Assembly: GCA_902702965.1 (NCBI GenBank)
Contig: CACRXP010000113.1
Location: 700,583 to 764,582, forward strand
From: Spirometra erinaceieuropaei
Taxonomy: Eukaryota; Platyhelminthes; Cestoda; Diphyllobothriidea; Diphyllobothriidae
Direction of reading: 5' to 3'
Length of the DNA stretch: 64,000 nt
The notes under the pieces were generated by a model. It was not told the origin of the DNA and did no database searches. It saw only the letters and a program-made list of their open reading frames with translations. How positions within the stretch are numbered: position 1 is the stretch's first letter; each line of letters begins with the position of its first letter. The translations under genes and the position numbers were made by a program. Below, one piece after another: positions 58,964 through 64,000 of the stretch.

Positions 58964-60470
58964 ATGGATTGTGCCTTTCTGTCTCTCATTCAGTCCTTCA
59001 AAGTTCAGCCTTCGTTAGCCTTAAAGCATCATGTTTACCTCCCCCTCAGTGATGCCGAGGAATTCAATTCTAAGCATACTGTTTACACAAATGCTATTAG
59101 TAAAAGGCCTGAAACTTGTGCTTTTCCGTCCTTCAACCCCATCGCATGCTCCTTAGCTTCCCTGGGGGTTACTGAACTAAACATCTGCCCTCGTCTTAGT
59201 CTGTCCCTGACAACCTGCACTTTTCTGTTCAAATTGAAATGCGACATGGTGATGTTCTCGCTAGACGTTTTATCACTTTATACAAACGTCTCGGTCACCG
59301 AGACAGTTGGTTACATCTGCGAATTCCTACCAACGCATTAGCGAGAAATAGGAATTTCGACGAAAACACTCAACGGACCATTACCAAGATGCACATTAAA
59401 CGCCCAGTTTCTTTTTTGTCAAACAGACGACGTTGTTAGGGGTTCACCCCTCGGACCTCTCATAGTTGATGTCTTTATGGGTAATCTGGAGAAATTTCAG
59501 TTAAACGATCAGATCACTTAGCTTAAACATTGCGATCGTTGCGTTGATTACACCCCAAAACTGCCATCACCGAAATCGACGTAGCCCCTATCTTAAACGC
59601 TGTAAATCACACTCATCCTTCGATCAAATTAACGTTGAAGATGGGAACGGCTGGTTCGCCCCCTTTCTTAAATGTCCTTCTAAACAGGAGACCAGACGGT
59701 AGCGTCTGAAGGAGCGTTTTAGAAAAAAAAACTCGGTCTTGACAATACATGAACTTTGATAGTTTCATGTCTCTCCAACAAAAAAGGAAATCTCGTCCGG
59801 TGTTTGACTCAAAGGGCTGGAGAATCCTAATCGCAGGCAATATCGAGGAGCAGCTTAGAAAGATCAAGGGCTTGCTTCGTGAGGACGGGCATCCTGGCAG
59901 GTTTATTGCAAACAGTATTGCCAAGAGACCAGCAAAACCCAACACACTGACTGCGGAAAAAACTTTTCCTCAAAGGTCCTTTTCAAGGCGACTCTGCAAG
60001 TGAGACCCTTAGAAGACGCCTTGACCAAGCTGTCTCACGAACCTCCTCATCAGCTAGAGTTCGAGTATAATTGTCTACTAACCCTATTTGTACGGAGAAG
60101 GTAAGAATAAGTTACCATCATAGGCCACACCAATGTGCATTTAGTCCTTTACTTGTTCCTGTGGAGCAGGCGTATATTGGCCACCCGAGTCGACCTCTAT
60201 CCGAAAAAATACGTGAAAACCTCTCGGCGTGGCTGGCAAAAGGCGAAGCTTGGAGCGTAAACAACGCTATTATCGCACACGTTGTTGATTTCGGGTACTG
60301 CGTGGACCCCAGGCGAAGCTTTTCGCGTGATTTATAAGGCCCTATCGAGCTACTGGGCCAGCCTCTTTTGGCAACAGCAGTAGCGGCGGTTATCAGGTTA
60401 CGAAAGTCGGTCTTGTGCGCTCAGGAGAACCTCTTTAAAGCTCCGTGCTTATCGTGGTCTAAGGTCGACC
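58964..60470 (+). pseudogene. Second-lineage Penelope-like element, decayed
   Basis: Mostly in one frame with stops: MVMFSLDVLSLYTNVSVTET (RT motif A region, 59246-59305), CTLNAQFLFC, VRGSPLGPLIVDVFMGNL and NDQIT. Then RCVDYT stands where the catalytic YVDD should be, so the active site is lost. After a frameshift come NHTHPSIKLTLK, FLNVLLNRRPDGSV, a stop, EEQLRKIKGLLREDGHPGRF and KRPAKPNTLTAEK. After another come GDSASETLRRRLDQAVSRT, STNPICTEKVR, then the endonuclease with AYIGHPSRPLSEKIRENL, AWLAKGEAWSVNNAIIAHVV and DFGYCVDPRRSF. The tail is LLATAVAAVIRLRKSVLCAQ to about 60460. The YIG-RPLSEKIRE pattern and the WLAKGE linker separate it from the other two PLEs in this window. No functional product is expected. 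Confidence 0.85.
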
Positions 60471-61480
60471 AACTACACATCACTCTCCGCGCCCTTTCCC
60501 TTTCATCCCGGCCCATGGCATTGACTCTTATTGATCCCTCATATTCCGACACCCTGCCTGTGTTTTAAGATAAACTTCAATGAATTTCTTTAATCGTCGA
60601 CATGTTTGGCTTTACCCCCTTACCATAAAAAAATAACCGACCTGACGAGAATTTAGGAAAAGCAACCGTAGACTATTTTGCTGATAACTTTAATTTTTCA
60701 ATAAAATCAAAACGAACATGTTTTCCGCTGTTGCCATACCTGCCCACACTATTCTGCGAGTCATCCATAACGACTGTCTTGCCAATGTTTACACGTTTAT
60801 GGACATTTATACTGACTTTGCCGAAATTCCGTACAATTTTCTGTGTATGGTGACATATGTATTTGGCATTTACGGTTGGACATTTTACCGGCTTGCAGAC
60901 GATTTTTCATCTGGAAAACAATTTATTCGACAGGGAAATTGCAAAGGCATCCTTCTTCCCAAAGATGTTGTAGCACTCTGAGGTGTCGTGCGGCCCGTCA
61001 TCTTTATTCACTTTATACAATTGGGTTTGTGACATTGTTCTGAGCCAGTAAGCAGAGGATGATGAGGCTTTGTAAGGAAGTCCTGGATGATGCATCACTT
61101 TAATCACATACTAGCTTCCGTCTATTAAATTAGCACAAATCAACTTTGTGCTTCTCCAGACTGTGACCATCTGCAAATTCCATGTCTTTAAATAGTCTTT
61201 TCAATGAAGTTCTGCCCCTGGCTCTTTCTTGCGGGATGATTTTTTCGACACGATCCACCTAGTAATGGATCGTATTTACCGTCAATGGTTGTCCTTAATT
61301 CCCCAGCCGTTAATCTGTTGATTAATTAATGGCTGCGTGATTCCTCGTATTTGCTATTGCATTCTTTCAACCATTTTACTTCATGTATCTGAAGATCTCA
61401 GTAACATATTCTATTTGTGAGAAAGAAGTTCAAGAAGATACATGGGAGATTAGAAAGGCACTTCTAACTTATTAGCCATC
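60471..61480. other. Non-coding, nothing recognised
   Basis: No gene recognised. The ORF at 60718-60981 reads like a hydrophobic peptide but has overlapping open frames on both strands and no motif. Confidence 0.3.
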
Positions 61481-61610
61481 GTAAGCCATCCATACTCAAA
61501 TCCAGCTTTGTGTAACATGGGATTCGAATTCGAATTCACCGGTCGTTGAGCGTTATTACGTTCAACGCCCTAACACTAGGCCACGCATCCGGTGTTCTGA
61601 CAGTTGCGAG
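61460..61610 (-). repeat. tRNA-derived SINE, minus copy
   Basis: Minus strand: A box TGGCCTAGTGTTAGGGCGTT, B box GAATTCGAATCCCATG, then GATTTGAGTATGGATGGCTT, ACGATGGCTAATAAGTTAGA and AGTGCC, the family body (compare TATGGCTGGCTGACGACGG and GCTAATAAGCCAGAAATGGC at 18.1 kb). Confidence 0.65.
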
Positions 61611-61904
61611 CATATCCCACAACATGATCGGTGAATGCACTTCCACTGCACTTTTGTGCTGCCGCAGCGAGTAAAGACTAAGTGTTTTAGCCTGTTGGTA
61701 GTTTATGAATATTACACAGTTATCCCGTTGTGACTGATAGACTTTAACCCAGATATCCATATCAAATTCCACTCTGAGCCTATACGTCTAAAATAGGTTG
61801 ATTTACTCCAAGTTAACAATCAGGTTGTGAGGAAATTAAAAAGCCGCGCTTTCAAAACTGAAGTATCTACCAGCTGGCACACAGGGCATGTTGGGTGACC
61901 CACC

Positions 61905-62150
61905 GATGGGCCGAACCCCTCGTAGCTGTGGCGTACAACGGGCAAATATAGGCGAAACACGGCTTTCGACTCTTGGCCAGTATCTGTAGTCTCGAGTATG
62001 GTATACCATACAACCCAAATAATAACTTACTTTCAACACCATCTGGTCTGAACCGTCGAAGGACAACTGACAGAGAAACGGGCCTAGACGTTGACACTCT
62101 AGTGAACGAGACAAAGCTTTATCCATTAGACCACCCAATGGCTGTAGAGC
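61905..62150 (-). repeat. tRNA-like SINE of another subfamily, minus
   Basis: Minus strand: A box TTGGGTGGTCTAATGGATAA, B-box-like GACGGTTCAGACC, then a body not shared with the 312-bp SINE except for CGACTCTTGGCCAG-like bases. The long open frame here (61836-62369, minus) simply spans the repeat. Confidence 0.45.
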
Positions 62151-62684
62151 AAGGCCATGAAAGGGGCAGCAACTTTTGATGTGTACGACGGGGAAAAAGA
62201 AACAAAAGCATTCACCAAAAAGATGGTCCAATTCTATATTTATTGAGACGTCGAAGGCCCAGTAGACATGTGATTTAAAGCTAGTAATACGAGCGGACTC
62301 CCAAACAGTCATTCCGCGTTCGAAAAATGTGAAAATGCCACGGTAGGTGCCTAGTTCAGTATCAACCAAAGGCGGTCACAGAATCATCCTTAACAATTAA
62401 CGGGGATAAAACAGTCCATAACCTATACCCCTTGTAGGAGTTTGGTCGGAAGCAGTTGAACCATAGCGACCCTAGTAATGAAAGCACCTTGACCAACACA
62501 GTAATCGGGGCCCAGCCCTGTTTCGGGGGTGAAGGAGAAGGACACCAGCAGGAACCGCATATTCAGCACACAGGCCTGTTGGTATTCGGAATCTCCGACG
62601 AGCGGTCTACGCGCGCGTCTGTCCGCTGACGTGATGAAGGGGGGGGGGAGAATTAGTAAGTGTCATTTGCAACTTAAAAGAGTG
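62151..62684. other. Non-coding, nothing recognised
   Basis: No gene or shared repeat recognised; a ten-base G run at about 62640. Confidence 0.3.
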
Positions 62685-62830
62685 TGCATCGGCTCCTTCT
62701 CCATGTGGCCTCTATGGCACTTTAACCCACATGAAATTCGAGCAGCTCACCCCTTCCGTGTGAAAACTTGGTGTTTTGTGTTGGGGTGGGGGCGGTCGGG
62801 CGGTATGTGGCACGCGTAATGGGCTGTTTG
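62685..62830 (+). repeat. R1 family 5' segment, diverged
   Basis: CATCGGCTCCTTCTCCATGT, GGCCTCTATGGCACTTTAAC and TGTGAAAACTTGGTGTTTTG align with 24500-24600 and 33605-33680. Confidence 0.5.
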
Positions 62831-63049
62831 GTTCCGTCTGCCACTGAGTGCGACCTCAGCATCAAATTGACTACTGCATGGGAGAGGGAAGGGAGAGTGG
62901 GGCCGACTTTGTAGAGTTCATCCTCATGGCACCTCGGTGCATTCCGACAGGCTTGAATGCACCAAAAGCCGTGGCTTGAAGTCTACCATACTCGGGATGG
63001 CGATTTCAGGAAAAGAAGCAGAATGATGCGCAATTTTCGCGAAACTATC

Positions 63050-63450
63050 TCGACTTCAGATAGTTAATCATTATCCTGACCATCATCTGGGACCAGAAAC
63101 ATACTCAGATAGCCCACAAACGGGGTCTATCAGATAAACAATGAGCACTTCATCGAAACAAGGCACATCAGTGCGCCCCCACTTGACAATATCTGTTGCT
63201 ACAGGTCAGGCATTACTTCTCCCACGAATGGGCCCACATCGGTACATTGGCTTCAGAATTATGGCGGGCTGAGTGAAGGCAGAATAAGCCCGAAACAGTT
63301 GTGTTTCAATACACCTCTATTGTCTGTCGTCGTCTTCTTTCGCACGCATACCTAGGTTGAGTTCAGCCTGGCAGATAGGTGCCTGTTCGTGACCTCTGCC
63401 ACCCATTTGGAGCTTGTTTACTTCGGGAAGCCTGTAAGTCGAAGTGCTTC
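63050..63450 (+). repeat. Diverged copy of the palindrome arm and module
   Basis: GTTAATCATTATCCTGACCA, TCTGGGACCAGAAACATACT, GGGGTCTATCAGATAAA, then GGCAGATAGGTGCCTGTTCG and TGGAGCTTGTTTACTTCGGG. Order equals arm plus module at 35003-35260. Confidence 0.6.
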
Positions 63451-63514
63451 TGTTTATCTTTGAATATATGGATAAATATAGATTGAGTAACAATACCGAC
63501 GAAAACAACGGAGA

Positions 63515-63845
63515 CTAGAATGGCCACTTCTGGTTTATTGGCCGTCGTCAGCCAGTCATACCCAAGCCTGAGATGTGGAACATCTGGAGTCTGATCCTGC
63601 GAACTGTTAGTTGGAAGACCAACACTCCTAACCACAGAGCCACGGCTCGCTGTCCTGTTGGTTTTGATCGGGAATAGACAATGGTAGAGGGGCGCTCACA
63701 GATCGTGTTACGGAACACACTCGTCCTGTTACTCTGTCTACCTCACGCGGCGATGTGCAGCTGCTGGTTGGGCTCAAAAGAGAGCCCCAAGGCAGAGCGG
63801 GACGAGTGAGTTCCGTGACATGATCGGTGAGGGGTCCCCTACCAT
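63515..63845 (-). mobile_element. SINE (minus) joined to an inverted arm pair
   Basis: 63515-63680 is the SINE on the minus strand: A box TGGCTCTGTGGTTAGGAGTG, degenerate B box GGATCAGACTCC, TGTTCCACATCTCAGGCTTG and TATGACTGGCTGACGACGG. It is followed by a minus arm (63692-63735: GGGGCGCTCACAGATCGTG, ACGGAACACACTCGTCC) and a plus arm (63795-63840: GGACGAGTGAGTTCCGTG, ATGATCGGTGAGGGGTCCCC). This is the mirror layout of 48398-48905. Confidence 0.7.
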
Positions 63846-64000
63846 AAATAAATATTTATATAAACATATTATGATGGAAAAGCAGTACCGTCAAAGACAG
63901 GGGGACTGCAGAAGCCATTTCTGGCTCATTAGCCGGAATTAGTCAATCTTACTGAATCCCAGATTGTTAGAACCTGAGGCAGGAATACGTTCTTCCGTCT
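63846..64000. other. Start of a further SINE-like body, cut by the window end
   Basis: GCAGAAGCCATTTCTGGCTC, ATTAGCCGGAATTAGTCAAT resembles the minus-strand SINE body beginning, so another minus SINE copy probably continues beyond 64000. Confidence 0.45.

Noticed and set aside
61836..62369. 177-residue minus-strand ORF
   Set aside because: It runs through a tRNA-like SINE copy and has no recognisable domain.
1..64000. CRISPR arrays, bacterial operons, phage or plasmid features
   Set aside because: No regularly spaced short repeats, no long ORFs in series and no bacterial signals. Content is that of an animal genome.

Overview
The window is eukaryotic, repeat-dense DNA with almost no recognisable host coding sequence. 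There are no operons, no continuous long ORFs and no Shine-Dalgarno context. What can be read is a graveyard of transposable elements. Three Penelope-like element (PLE) relics, one RTE-like non-LTR reverse transcriptase fragment, tRNA-derived SINE heads and degenerate TTAGGG-type tracts together suggest a flatworm. The PLE and RTE peptides resemble those I know from diphyllobothriidean tapeworms (Spirometra, Dibothriocephalus or Schistocephalus type). That placement rests on recall of family sequences, not on a search.

Layout. 0-13 kb: a broken RTE-like RT (850-1640) fused to a dispersed module, then a 653-bp element with 20-bp terminal inverted repeats around degenerate TTAGGG repeats (1854-2506). 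A second copy, in the opposite orientation, lies at 12591-13015. Between them are an inverted pair of a roughly 430-bp interspersed repeat (called R1 here, near 9.1-10.3 kb) and a 1.29-kb foldback element (called FB here). 13-29 kb: a tandem repeat at 14.0 kb, a SINE with a 312-bp partial tandem structure (18.0 kb), the 3' end of a PLE (18.67-19.1 kb, minus), two more FB copies (23.1 and 25.9 kb) and a 266-bp tandem duplication (27.3 kb). 29-47 kb: an array of PLE-LTR-like units carrying hammerhead ribozyme folds (29.2 kb), one possible host exon encoding an acidic, low-complexity segment (32.04-32.39 kb), a 420-bp palindrome (34.43-34.85 kb), an FB copy holding an inverted hammerhead pair in its middle (39.2-40.3 kb), a diverged duplication (41.0/42.8 kb) and an assembly gap (47064-47131). 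47-64 kb: SINE and palindrome composites (48.4-48.9 and 63.5-63.8 kb), further hammerhead loci (52.3, 53.7, 57.8 kb), a nearly complete but stop-interrupted PLE on the minus strand (55.36-57.4 kb) and a second PLE lineage, more decayed, on the plus strand (58.96-60.47 kb).

How the parts relate. The recurrent unit at seven loci contains a minimal hammerhead ribozyme: a CTGATGA box, a 6-bp stem II, GAAA and a loop-less ACGT stem III. It continues into a conserved tail. Next to the minus-strand PLE this unit sits immediately upstream of the RT ORF in the same orientation, which identifies it as that element's LTR-like region. Most loci carry it as a tail-to-tail inverted pair. The other striking structure is the TIR-bounded telomere-like element, whose two copies share termini and inner flank but are inverted relative to each other. 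Regions labelled as holding nothing are diverged AT-rich DNA in which I could read no gene, RNA or repeat.
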